Source of the DNA: Bacillaceae bacterium
Lineage (GTDB): Bacteria > Bacillota > Bacilli > Bacillales_A > Planococcaceae
Assembly (NCBI GenBank): GCA_030149685.1
Contig: JASLGI010000035.1
Location: 1-9,546, forward strand
Length of the DNA stretch: 9,546 nucleotides
Direction of reading: 5' to 3'
Below the pieces are notes generated by a model that saw only the letters and a program-made list of their open reading frames with translations, did not search any database and was not told the DNA's origin. This document shows, one piece after another, positions 1 through 6,690 of the stretch (the first letter of the stretch is position 1; each line of letters starts with the position of its first letter). The translations under genes were made by a program, and so were the position numbers.

Positions 1-585
1 AAGGAGTGGGAGTATTGGGAACTAGCGTTGCGTGACGAAGGAGAGGTACATTTCACGTATTCTCTTCCACGAGATGAAATAATTGCGCAAGAGCAGTTTA
101 TCAAAGAGGAAGTCGCTCGTTTAGCCGATGAGTTAGTGACATCTCAAATGTCTGAAGGAGAAATAGTACGAGCTTTTCATGATTATATCGTCTTGCATAC
201 AGCGTATGATGAGCACGCAGCGGAGACATGTGGGGAATCTGATTGTTACGATCCTGCATATAGCGCATATGGCTTATTGAAAAATGGAGATGCTGTTTGT
301 GAAGGGTACGCCCAAGTGCTTACATTATTACTCGATGCTGTCGGTATTGAAAATTATTACGTGCAAGGAGATGCAGGTGATGAACTTCATGCGTGGAATT
401 TAGTCAAAGTCGATGGACAATATTATTACATCGATACGACATGGGACGATCCAGCTCCAGATGAAGAAGGTGTCGTCTATGATGATTACTTCCTCGTTTC
501 TGCTGATGAATTGGACGATCATCATTGGAAAAGAGACGATTATCCAAAAAGTGCTACTCATCGATATGAAGAAGTTGCTCGTTAG
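1..585 (+). CDS. Transglutaminase-like domain protein, 3' part
   Basis: This is the C-terminal 194 residues of a gene that starts left of the window. The frame is open from base 1 (KEWEYWELAL...), so the TTG at 28 is not a convincing start. The sequence shows a transglutaminase-like (papain-fold) core. The nucleophile is Cys100 in AVCEGYAQ, counting from the first residue in the window. His130 follows in ELHAWNLV and Asp145 in YYIDTTWDDP, giving the complete Cys-His-Asp triad in the usual order and spacing. In bacteria this superfamily includes proteases and amidases acting on proteins or peptidoglycan, and many members are exported with extra N-terminal domains. The missing N-terminus would show whether this one is secreted or carries such domains. 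The residues around the triad are rich in Asp, Glu and Tyr. It is the last gene of its transcript, because a terminator follows at once. The family call is firm; substrate and location are unknown. Confidence 0.88.
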   Translation, partial: KEWEYWELALRDEGEVHFTYSLPRDEIIAQEQFIKEEVARLADELVTSQMSEGEIVRAFHDYIVLHTAYDEHAAETCGESDCYDPAYSAYGLLKNGDAVCEGYAQVLTLLLDAVGIENYYVQGDAGDELHAWNLVKVDGQYYYIDTTWDDPAPDEEGVVYDDYFLVSADELDDHHWKRDDYPKSATHRYEEVAR

Positions 586-606
586 CGAGCGCTTTTTTCT
601 TTTTTT
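577..606 (+). terminator. Intrinsic terminator overlapping the stop codon
   Basis: GCTCG (577-581), loop TTAG, CGAGC (586-590), then a T-rich tract to 606. The TAG stop codon (583-585) lies inside the loop, so the hairpin can form only once the ribosome has released. It should end transcription of the transglutaminase-like gene. Confidence 0.75.
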
Positions 607-611
607 GATAA

Positions 612-625
612 TAAAAGCGCTTACA
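612..625. promoter_or_regulatory. Possible CcpA binding site (cre)
   Basis: TAAAAGCGCTTACA matches the Bacillus cre consensus TGWAAGCGYTWNCA at 13 of 14 positions; only the second base differs. It lies just upstream of the -35 box of the KAS III-like gene, centred about 48 bases before the inferred transcription start. That position could fit activation or repression by CcpA. A caution: AAAAGCGCT (613-621) is also the inverted complement of AGCGCTTTT (588-596), so the match may partly reflect a larger stem with the terminator next door. Confidence 0.5.
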
Positions 626-631
626 TATCCT

Positions 632-660
632 TTTACTTCCTATTTTTTGTTCGGTATGAT
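632..660 (+). promoter_or_regulatory. Sigma-A-type promoter of the KAS III-like gene
   Basis: TTTACT (632-637), a 17-base spacer and TATGAT (655-660). The -10 box matches 5 of 6 and the -35 box 4 of 6. The predicted start near 667 falls almost on the ribosome binding site, so the leader is very short. Confidence 0.6.
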
Positions 661-665
661 GAAAG

Positions 666-673
666 AAAGGAGG
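666..673 (+). promoter_or_regulatory. Ribosome binding site that sets the KAS III start
   Basis: AAAGGAGG ends 6 bases before the ATG at 680. The in-frame ATG at 674 touches this site and cannot be used. All longer versions of the open frame begin inside the preceding gene, terminator or promoter. Confidence 0.8.
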
Positions 674-679
674 ATGTTT

Positions 680-1666
680 ATGTTAGGAGTACAAATTGAA
701 TCGATCGCGATTGCCCGACCAGAACAAGTAAGGGGAAATGATTACTATTTGGAGCATTTTGCGAAACGAGGAAAAGATATTTCTCGGTTGTTAGAAAAAG
801 TTGGAAGGAAAACACGTTATATCGCGACAGATGAAGAAAATAGTTTAACGCTTGGGATTGAAGCAGCATTAGAAGCGTTGCGACGAGCAAATATTACAGG
901 AAAAGCAATTGATTTACTCATTTTTTCTTCTCAGACGCCGGAGTTTTTAGTACCGATGAATTCGCTCGCTATCCATCGAGCGATTGATGGAAGTAAGGGA
1001 ATGATCAATTTTGACTTGAATGCCAATTGTATCGGGATGTTTCTGTCGATAGAGCAAGCGGTATACACATTGCAAAACAATCCGCGTGTTAAGCGAGCGC
1101 TCGTCATCGGTTCGGACGAATTATCTTTTTTAAGTAATGAAAATAGTACGTTGACGTATTCAATATTTGGAGATGCAGCAGTGGCACTCGTCTTGAAAAA
1201 AGATCCTTCGAATAAATCAGGAATGCTTGGGGTTATGCATGAAACAGATAGTGAAAATTACGATGAAATTGTTTATCCGGTCGGGGGAATGAAACGATTA
1301 ATGAAAGAAAGAAGACCGCATGAAGGAGTCTATTGGGGAAGGTTTGATGGGGTAGATAGTGTCGCCTTTGCAGAGCGGTCGATTCATTCGTTATTAGAGG
1401 AAAACGGTTTAACATTAGAGGATATTTCCCTCTTTTGTTTTTCTCAATTTACTTTAAATAATATTATCGCGTTAAAGGCAAGTTTAGGAATTTCGAGCGA
1501 AAAAATTAGTTATGTCGGCGATCGGTATGGTTATACAGGGACGAATAGTCCTTTTCTCGCATTTTATGAAGCGCTTGAAGAAGGGCGAGTGAAGCGAGGC
1601 GATTATATTATTTTTTGGACACTTGGAGCAGGTTACGAAACAGCGACGATGTTATGGAAATATTGA
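680..1666 (+). CDS. 3-oxoacyl-ACP synthase III (FabH/KAS III)-like protein with altered active site
   Basis: A 328-residue cytosolic thiolase-fold protein, close to the usual FabH length of 310-330. N-terminal half: SSQTPEFL (83-90), then NANCIGM with the acyl-accepting Cys117 and FGDAAVALVL (163-172), matching FabH's FGDGAGAVVL region. C-terminal half: GDRYGYTGTNSP (280-291) and RVKRGDYIIFWTLGAGY (303-319). In E. coli FabH the other catalytic residues are His in PHQAN and Asn in HGNTSAAS. Aligned by eye, they are here Ser255 (FSQFTLNNI) and Tyr285 (RYGYTG). Cys117 alone could still form an acyl-thioester, but ordinary decarboxylative condensation with malonyl-ACP is doubtful. It may be an acyltransferase, a condensing enzyme with a different donor, or a partner subunit. 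It stands alone, with its own promoter and a bidirectional terminator downstream, and no fab or polyketide genes lie beside it. Family assignment is solid; the reaction is not known. Confidence 0.88.
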   Translation: MLGVQIESIAIARPEQVRGNDYYLEHFAKRGKDISRLLEKVGRKTRYIATDEENSLTLGIEAALEALRRANITGKAIDLLIFSSQTPEFLVPMNSLAIHRAIDGSKGMINFDLNANCIGMFLSIEQAVYTLQNNPRVKRALVIGSDELSFLSNENSTLTYSIFGDAAVALVLKKDPSNKSGMLGVMHETDSENYDEIVYPVGGMKRLMKERRPHEGVYWGRFDGVDSVAFAERSIHSLLEENGLTLEDISLFCFSQFTLNNIIALKASLGISSEKISYVGDRYGYTGTNSPFLAFYEALEEGRVKRGDYIIFWTLGAGYETATMLWKY

Positions 1667-1712
1667 ATCCTATTATAAAATAGCGAGGAATCCTTCGATG
1701 AGTGATACGTAC

Positions 1713-1745
1713 AAAAAGACACTTGGAACATCCAAGTGTCTTTTT
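1713..1745. terminator. Bidirectional terminator between convergent genes
   Basis: A perfect 14-bp stem: 1713-1726 pairs with 1732-1745 around the loop AACAT. It has A5 on the left and T5 on the right, so it works on both strands. It ends the KAS III-like gene on the plus strand and the PPK2 gene on the minus strand. Confidence 0.93.
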
Positions 1746-1757
1746 ACTGCGTATTGG

Positions 1758-2495
1758 TTATTGATATGAAATGCCTCGTGCATCGAGTTCTTTTTTAATT
1801 AAATGTGTCATTGCACGTAACGTTTCTACGCGTGCATAGCGTTTGTTATTCCCTTCGATGATGATCCAAGGAGCATTGTCTCGGTCTGTTTTTTCAAACA
1901 TTTCTTCTGCTGCTTCTTCGTAATCATCCCATTTTTCACGGTTTCGCCAATCTTCATCTGTTAATTTCCAACGTTTGAATGGATCTTCCTCACGACTTTT
2001 GAATCGTTTGAGTTGTTCTTCCTTACTAATGTGGAACCAAAACTTTCCGATAATAAATCCTTCATCTGTTAATGTTTTTTCGAAGTGGTTAATTTGTTCA
2101 AAGGCACGTTTCCATTCGCCTTTTGTTGCAAATTTTTCAACACGTTCTACGAGCACGCGTCCGTACCATGAGCGGTCAAAGAGAGCAATCTCTCCGTAAC
2201 TTGGTAAATTGCGCCAGAAACGTTGTAAGTAATGTTGTTGTTTTTCCTCTGTTGTAGGAGCAGCTGTCGGGAATACGTTGTATCCACGAGGATCTAAACG
2301 TTCAGTCAAACGCTTAATAGCCCCACCTTTACCTGCAGCATCCCATCCTTCTAATGCAAATACAGCAGGGATTTTATGGACGTATAATACTTGCTGTAAT
2401 TTTAACATTTCGAACTGATAATGTTTTAACAGACGTTTATACTCCTTCTTTTTCAGTGTTTTTGTTAAGTCTACTTGATCTAATCTCGTTTTCAC
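1758..2495 (-). CDS. Polyphosphate kinase 2 family protein (polyP:nucleotide phosphotransferase)
   Basis: PPK2 enzymes transfer phosphate from polyphosphate to nucleotides (AMP to ADP, or ADP/GDP to the triphosphate), and some run in reverse. The 245-residue product has the family's P-loop kinase core. Walker A is GWDAAGKGG (50-58, Lys56). Next come RLDPRGYNVFPTAAPT (66-81), the FWRNLPSYGEIALFDRSWYGRVLVERV block (93-119, Asp107), and NAPWIIIEGNNKRYARV (207-223). One PPK2 domain fills the protein, so it is not the duplicated form seen in some proteobacterial polyP:AMP phosphotransferases. The APW...NKRYARV and DRSWYGRVLVERV wording resembles those enzymes, but the class is uncertain without a tree. 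Start: GTG at 2495, 6 bases after GGAGGAG (2508-2502). The upstream TTG at 2510 overlaps that site and is rejected. It diverges from ppx-ppk and has its own promoter. Confidence 0.93.
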   Translation of the reverse strand: MKTRLDQVDLTKTLKKKEYKRLLKHYQFEMLKLQQVLYVHKIPAVFALEGWDAAGKGGAIKRLTERLDPRGYNVFPTAAPTTEEKQQHYLQRFWRNLPSYGEIALFDRSWYGRVLVERVEKFATKGEWKRAFEQINHFEKTLTDEGFIIGKFWFHISKEEQLKRFKSREEDPFKRWKLTDEDWRNREKWDDYEEAAEEMFEKTDRDNAPWIIIEGNNKRYARVETLRAMTHLIKKELDARGISYQ

Positions 2496-2501
2496 TACGA
2501 T

Positions 2502-2508
2502 CTCCTCC
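2502..2508 (-). promoter_or_regulatory. Ribosome binding site that sets the PPK2 start
   Basis: GGAGGAG on the minus strand, 6 bases before GTG at 2495. It shows that translation starts at GTG and not at the TTG that overlaps its first base. Confidence 0.8.
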
Positions 2509-2521
2509 AATATCTACCCAT

Positions 2522-2550
2522 ATTAAACCTTATTGTGAACGATAAGTCAA
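2522..2550 (-). promoter_or_regulatory. Sigma-A-type promoter of the PPK2 gene
   Basis: On the minus strand, TTGACT (2550-2545), a 17-base spacer and TTTAAT (2527-2522), each 5 of 6 to consensus. Transcription would start near 2515, leaving a leader of about 20 bases that is little more than the ribosome binding site. Confidence 0.7.
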
Positions 2551-2577
2551 AAGAATTACTGATAAAAAATCTAAAAA

Positions 2578-2608
2578 CTAACAATTCAAGCGCCTTTTGT
2601 ATTATAAT
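2578..2608 (+). promoter_or_regulatory. Candidate distal promoter of ppx-ppk
   Basis: A perfect TATAAT (2603-2608) with only a weak -35, CTAACA (2578-2583), at a long spacing of 19. If used, transcription starts near 2615, giving a leader of about 143 bases that begins with the hairpin at 2615-2651. Confidence 0.5.
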
Positions 2609-2614
2609 AGAGAT

Positions 2615-2651
2615 AGATGGATAATTAAATAGGTCAAAAGATTATCTATCT
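2615..2651 (+). other. Hairpin at the start of the ppx-ppk leader
   Basis: AGATGGATAAT (2615-2625) pairs with ATTATCTATCT (2641-2651) over 11 bp with one G-U pair, around a 15-base loop. A shifted pairing of AGATAGAT (2611-2618) with ATCTATCT (2644-2651) is also possible. Its 5' arm sits at the predicted transcript start, where a hairpin could protect the mRNA end. It could also be a regulator site. Confidence 0.45.
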
Positions 2652-2667
2652 TATTAAAAGGATATGC

Positions 2668-2703
2668 CGAATGTTTCTTTATGAAAGAATGTTCGAACTT
2701 TTT
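2668..2703 (+). other. Second leader hairpin followed by a T-run
   Basis: TTCTTT (2675-2680) and AAAGAA (2684-2689) form a 6-bp stem with a 3-base loop, and CGAA (2668-2671) can pair with TTCG (2692-2695) outside it. A TTTTT run follows at 2699-2703. The order resembles a weak, A+T-rich attenuator in front of ppx. GTTCGAAC (2691-2698) is also a perfect 8-base palindrome. No established riboswitch class is recognisable here. Confidence 0.3.
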
Positions 2704-2721
2704 AGAAAATAAAGGTACAAT
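2693..2721 (+). promoter_or_regulatory. Candidate proximal promoter of ppx-ppk
   Basis: TACAAT (2716-2721) matches 5 of 6 of the -10 consensus, but TCGAAC (2693-2698), 17 bases upstream, matches the -35 at only 3 of 6. It would give a leader of about 30 bases. It is weaker overall than a regulated promoter would need without help, and is offered as an alternative to the distal TATAAT. Confidence 0.3.
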
Positions 2722-2757
2722 AAAAGAAGCATTCTTATCGTAAAGGAGAGACTTTCT

Positions 2758-4284
2758 ATGTCCAAAAAAATAGGCATTGTTGATATTGGTTCGAGCACTA
2801 TTCGTTTAGTTATTTACGAGAAGCGATTAAATCGTCCGACCTATGAACGAATTGAAAATATAAAAGTAACCGCTCGACTTCGTTCATATTTAGATGAACA
2901 TAATGCGCTCACAGAAGAAGGAATCGAGCGTTTAATTGATACTGTTCAAGATTTCTTGAAAATTTTAAAGCAATACGACGTTCCTCTCGTTACTTGGGTT
3001 GCGACTGCTTCTTTACGTTTAGCAATCAACGGAAAAGAAGTTGTAGAACGTGTACGAGAAGAAACGGATGTTCATATTCGCTTATTAAGTGATTATGAAG
3101 AAGCGTATTACGGTTATTTAGCAATTCGTCATTCAATTGCTTTAACAGAAGCGATTACGATAGATATTGGTGGTGGAAGTACAGAAGTCACGTATTTCCG
3201 CGAAGGAGAAATTGTCGAATATATTAGTTTACCGTATGGTGCATTATCTTTACGTATACAATTTATCGAAGGTGATATGGCGACAGAAGAAGAGCGAGAG
3301 AAAATGAATCGTATGATTCGTCATTCACTATCGAAGTTACCATGGTTATACGATCGCCAAGTACCGATTGTAGCAATTGGTGGAAGTGTTCGGAATATTG
3401 CTCGGTTACATCAACAGATGGAAAGTTACCCACTCGATGAATTGCATCAATATGAAATGACCGCACATGATTTGAAAAATGTAGACGATGCGATTGCTCG
3501 TCATACATTGCAAGAACTTCAAAAGCTTGAAGCAATCGACAAAGAACGTGCAGATACGTTACAGCCAGCTATGACGGTTTTTCGCAGCTTATGCGATATT
3601 GTTGGAGAAGCTCCATTCATCATTAGCAGTCAAGGGTTAAGAGATGGCTTATTGTATGAGATGCAAGAAAAACCGATTCCAAAAATGAATGAAATGATTC
3701 ATGAAAGTATCGATGAGTTAAAGGTACGTTTTTATATTGGCAATCAAAAAGAACCGCAATTACAAAGGTTAGCAGAATTCTTTTTAAGAGGAATTCAGCA
3801 ACAACGTCAATGTTTTACAGCACGGGATGAAGAGCTCATCCGATACGGTTCACGAATTTTTAATTTAGGAAAGAAAGCTGATGCGGAGACGAGTAATATT
3901 ACATTTTTCCTCGTTTCGCATTATACGTTTTTCGGGTTGTCTCATAAAGATCGCATTCGTCTCGCATTATTAACATCTTTTAAAAACAGACGTCTTTTTT
4001 GGCAGTATGTAGATCCATTTGAGCATTGGTACAACGAAGATGAGTTGAAGCGACTTGCTATGCTTGGTGCGATATTAAAAGTAGCTCAAACATTAGATCG
4101 AACAAAGCAAGAAAGTGTACAAAATGTATCAATTGAACCTAAAACAGATGATGAATGGATTGTCCGTATACAACATCGGGATTTTGTTTTTTCAGAGCAG
4201 TATCATTTCAATGCTCAAAAGAAGCACTTAGAACGAGCGTTAAAAGTAACATTAACACCTATTTTCGAGCAAGTTGAAGAATAA
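2758..4284 (+). CDS. ppx: Exopolyphosphatase (Ppx/GppA family)
   Basis: PPX removes terminal phosphates from polyphosphate in the cytosol. The 508-residue length is close to E. coli PPX (about 513). The ASKHA-fold half shows IGIVDIGSSTIRL (5-17), VATASLRLA (81-89), SDYEEAYYGY (111-120) over the catalytic Glu region, the phosphate loop ITIDIGGGSTEV (133-144) and VAIGGSVRNIARL (205-217). ERADTLQP (263-270) and SQGLRDGLL (291-299) complete the family pattern. The C-terminal part (about 315-508) corresponds to the HD-like domain. The expected His and His-Asp ligands are not visible there: NLGKKADAETSNITFFLV (369-386) stands where Bacillus relatives, as I recall them, read like LHDIG...H. That domain is probably structural or polyP-binding. 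Start: ATG, 7 bases after AAGGAGAG (2743-2750). First gene of an operon with ppk, 16 bases upstream of it. The alternative GppA (pppGpp phosphatase) activity cannot be excluded, but pairing with ppk favours PPX. Confidence 0.93.
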   Translation: MSKKIGIVDIGSSTIRLVIYEKRLNRPTYERIENIKVTARLRSYLDEHNALTEEGIERLIDTVQDFLKILKQYDVPLVTWVATASLRLAINGKEVVERVREETDVHIRLLSDYEEAYYGYLAIRHSIALTEAITIDIGGGSTEVTYFREGEIVEYISLPYGALSLRIQFIEGDMATEEEREKMNRMIRHSLSKLPWLYDRQVPIVAIGGSVRNIARLHQQMESYPLDELHQYEMTAHDLKNVDDAIARHTLQELQKLEAIDKERADTLQPAMTVFRSLCDIVGEAPFIISSQGLRDGLLYEMQEKPIPKMNEMIHESIDELKVRFYIGNQKEPQLQRLAEFFLRGIQQQRQCFTARDEELIRYGSRIFNLGKKADAETSNITFFLVSHYTFFGLSHKDRIRLALLTSFKNRRLFWQYVDPFEHWYNEDELKRLAMLGAILKVAQTLDRTKQESVQNVSIEPKTDDEWIVRIQHRDFVFSEQYHFNAQKKHLERALKVTLTPIFEQVEE

Positions 4285-4300
4285 TAAGGGAGAGATACAT

Positions 4301-6526
4301 ATGACAGAACAAAAAGTAGAGAAAAAAATGAAAAAATCAGAAGTAACGTCACAGCCGGAAATCATTGACTTGAATAATACCGATTACTATAACAACCGTG
4401 AATTAAGTTGGTTAAACTTTAACTTACGCGTTTTACAAGAAGCAGCAGATGAGCGCAATCCATTTTTAGAACGTTTAAAGTTTTTAGCAATTTATAGTTC
4501 GAACTTAGATGAGTTTTTCATGGTTCGTGTTGCTGGATTGCTCGATCAAATTAAAGCAGGCTATAATCAACCAGAAAATAAAGCGGGACTCACGCCGAAG
4601 CAACAGCTTCAAGGGATTTCAGCACGTTTACACAAACATGTTGGTATGCAAGATGATATTTATGAAAAAGAATTAATTCCACAGTTAAAAGAAAAAGGCG
4701 TTGAAATTTTATCGATTGATAAATTATCGAAAAAACAATTAAAAGTGATTGAAAAAGAATTCGACACGCATTTATTCCCGGTACTTACACCGATGGTTAT
4801 TGATGCGCACCGTCCGTTTCCTAAGTTATTAAACAAGTCATTGAACTTAGCAGTGACTGTAGGAAATGAAGATACAGAGAAGAAGCGAGAAAAATTAGCA
4901 ATCGTTCAAGTGCCTTCTGTACTTGGTCGTTACATGGAGCTTGAAGCTGAAGAAGGGCGTCGCACATTCGTTTTAATGGAAGATGTGTTAGCACACTTTA
5001 TTCATAAGCTGTTCCGAGGGTTTGACGTTACATCGATCACAGCATTCCGTATTACACGTAATGCAGATCTTGCGATTCATGAAGAAGATGCACGTGATTT
5101 ACTAGCAGAAATTGAAGCGGAATTGAAAAAGCGTCAATGGGGAGCAGCTGTCCGTTTGGAAGTACAAGCAGAGCGTCATAACCCAGAAGTTGTCGACTTT
5201 TTAATGAATGAATTAGAAGTAGAAATGAGCCACGTGTACTTTAACAATGCGCCACTAGATTTAACGTTTTTATTCTCGTTCTACGATGAGTTAAAAGCGG
5301 ATTATCCAACATTGATGTATCCGGTATTTTCTCCACAAGTACCACAAGATTTAATTGGAGAAGACGACATTTTCGAAGCAGCACTTGAAAAAGACTTATT
5401 GTTCCACCACCCGTATGAATCATTCGATCCAGTGGTGAAATTAATTGCAAAAGCAGCAGAAGATCCAGACGTTTTAGCTATTAAACAAACACTTTATCGA
5501 GTAAGTGGAAACTCACCGATTATTAAAAGTTTAAAGCGTGCAGCAGAAAACGGAAAGCAAGTAACGGTATTGCTTGAATTAAAAGCACGTTTTGACGAAG
5601 AAAATAACGTGCATTGGGCGAAGGAGCTTGAAAAAGCAGGTTGTCACGTCATTTACGGAATTATTTACTTGAAGACACATAGTAAGATTTCGTTAATCGT
5701 TCGTCGTCGTAACAATAAAATTGAACGATTTGTTCACTTAGGTACAGGTAACTACAACGATGCAACGGCGCGTTTCTATACAGACCTCGGTCTTATTACG
5801 TCGAATGAAGAAATTGGAGAAGATGCAACGAACTTCTTTAACCATTTAAGCGGCTATATGGAAAAACCGAAATACAATCATTTAATCGTTTCGCCACTTG
5901 ATATTCGAGAACATTTCAAAAAGCGAATCGATCAAGAAATTGAATTCCATAAAAAACATGGTAATGGCCATATCGTAGCGAAGATGAACTCGTTATCAGA
6001 TAAAGATTTAATCGTGAAGTTTTATGAGGCTTCTCAAGCAGGAGTGAAAGTAGAATTAATCGTTCGAGGAATTTGTTGTTTACGCCCAGGAATCCCAGGA
6101 GTGAGCGACAATATTAAAGTGACGAGTATCGTTGGACGCTTCTTAGAACATACACGTATTTACTACTTCCACCATAATGGGGATGAAAAAGTATATTTAT
6201 CATCGGCAGATTTAATGACGCGAAATATGGAACGTCGTGTCGAAATTTTATTCCCGATTTTAGAAGAGCATTTACAAGAGCGTATTAAAGAAGAACTTGA
6301 AATTATTCTCGGAGATAATACGAAAGCGCGTATTCAAGATGCAACGGGTGAATATGATTATGTGAAGCCGAAAAAAGGTGCACGTCTCATTAATAGCCAA
6401 GAAGAGTTGTGTAAACGTGCGAAGAAAAATGCCTCTAGCTCGAAGCATTCATTAACAGAGCTTCGTAAGAGTAAGATGAAAGGTTTATTAAATCGGATTC
6501 CATTCGGTTTATTTAAAAACTTGTAA
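4301..6526 (+). CDS. ppk: Polyphosphate kinase 1 (PPK1)
   Basis: PPK1 reversibly polymerises the gamma-phosphate of ATP into polyphosphate through a phosphohistidine. The 741-residue protein has the four family domains. The N-terminal one is YYNNRELSWLNFNLRVLQEA (29-48) and SSNLDEFFMVRVAGL (66-80); the head region follows. The two phospholipase-D-like catalytic domains hold IKQTLYRV (394-401), ELKARFDEENN (426-436), the phosphorylated His460 in YLKTHSKISLIV, HLGTGNYND (479-487) and the second His617 in FLEHTRIYYF. After INSQEEL (697-703), where Firmicutes homologues normally end soon, comes a basic tail of about 38 residues, KRAKKN...MKGLLNRIPFGLFKNL. Start: ATG, 6 bases after AAGGGAGAG (4286-4294). 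A TTG at 4274 inside ppx is rejected. It is the second gene of ppx-ppk and is followed by a strong terminator. Codons are heavily biased to GCA, GAA, AAA, TTA and CGT, which fits good expression. Confidence 0.97.
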   Translation: MTEQKVEKKMKKSEVTSQPEIIDLNNTDYYNNRELSWLNFNLRVLQEAADERNPFLERLKFLAIYSSNLDEFFMVRVAGLLDQIKAGYNQPENKAGLTPKQQLQGISARLHKHVGMQDDIYEKELIPQLKEKGVEILSIDKLSKKQLKVIEKEFDTHLFPVLTPMVIDAHRPFPKLLNKSLNLAVTVGNEDTEKKREKLAIVQVPSVLGRYMELEAEEGRRTFVLMEDVLAHFIHKLFRGFDVTSITAFRITRNADLAIHEEDARDLLAEIEAELKKRQWGAAVRLEVQAERHNPEVVDFLMNELEVEMSHVYFNNAPLDLTFLFSFYDELKADYPTLMYPVFSPQVPQDLIGEDDIFEAALEKDLLFHHPYESFDPVVKLIAKAAEDPDVLAIKQTLYRVSGNSPIIKSLKRAAENGKQVTVLLELKARFDEENNVHWAKELEKAGCHVIYGIIYLKTHSKISLIVRRRNNKIERFVHLGTGNYNDATARFYTDLGLITSNEEIGEDATNFFNHLSGYMEKPKYNHLIVSPLDIREHFKKRIDQEIEFHKKHGNGHIVAKMNSLSDKDLIVKFYEASQAGVKVELIVRGICCLRPGIPGVSDNIKVTSIVGRFLEHTRIYYFHHNGDEKVYLSSADLMTRNMERRVEILFPILEEHLQERIKEELEIILGDNTKARIQDATGEYDYVKPKKGARLINSQEELCKRAKKNASSSKHSLTELRKSKMKGLLNRIPFGLFKNL

Positions 6527-6528
6527 GA

Positions 6529-6558
6529 AAAAAGGCGCTACTTTATGAGCGCCTTTTT
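6529..6558 (+). terminator. Intrinsic terminator of ppx-ppk
   Basis: AAAAAGGCGCT (6529-6539) pairs perfectly with AGCGCCTTTTT (6548-6558) around an 8-base loop. The GC-rich top and T5 end make it strong, and it begins 3 bases after the ppk stop. The A-run on the left means it could also work from the other side. Confidence 0.93.
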
Positions 6559-6582
6559 CAATTTGTGACAAAAATATGAAGT

Positions 6583-6611
6583 TTGAAAGAAGAAAATCGC
6601 TCGATTATAAG
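6583..6611 (+). promoter_or_regulatory. Sigma-A-type promoter of the CMD/AhpD-like gene
   Basis: TTGAAA (6583-6588), a 17-base spacer and TATAAG (6606-6611), each 5 of 6 with ideal spacing. Transcription would start near 6618, giving a leader of about 73 bases. The leader holds a short direct repeat, AGTAGATA-AGTAGACA (around 6610-6625). Confidence 0.7.
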
Positions 6612-6690
6612 TAGATAAGTAGACAAATTCATACTGCTCGGGGTATCCTAGAACTTGATAAATGAAGTTATTTCTAAGGAGGAATTATTG

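Noticed and set aside
413..679. Upstream extension of the KAS III-like frame to 413
   Set aside because: It runs through the end of the transglutaminase-like gene, its terminator and the promoter. The AAAGGAGG site at 666-673 fixes the start at 680.
678..1415. Minus-strand open frames inside the KAS III-like gene
   Set aside because: These are short, low-complexity products antisense to a strongly supported gene, with no initiation signals.
4274..4300. TTG at 4274 as the ppk start
   Set aside because: It overlaps the end of ppx and runs through AAGGGAGAG, which sits at the right distance from ATG 4301.
6641..6646. GGGTAT as a sigma-B -10 box before the CMD/AhpD-like gene
   Set aside because: No GTTTAA-like -35 lies 12-14 bases upstream (GACAAA is the best there), while a good sigma-A promoter is present at 6583-6611.
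6655..6690. TTG at 6655 as the start of the CMD/AhpD-like gene
   Set aside because: The extra codons include the AAGGAGG ribosome binding site of ATG 6691 and add nothing resembling the family.
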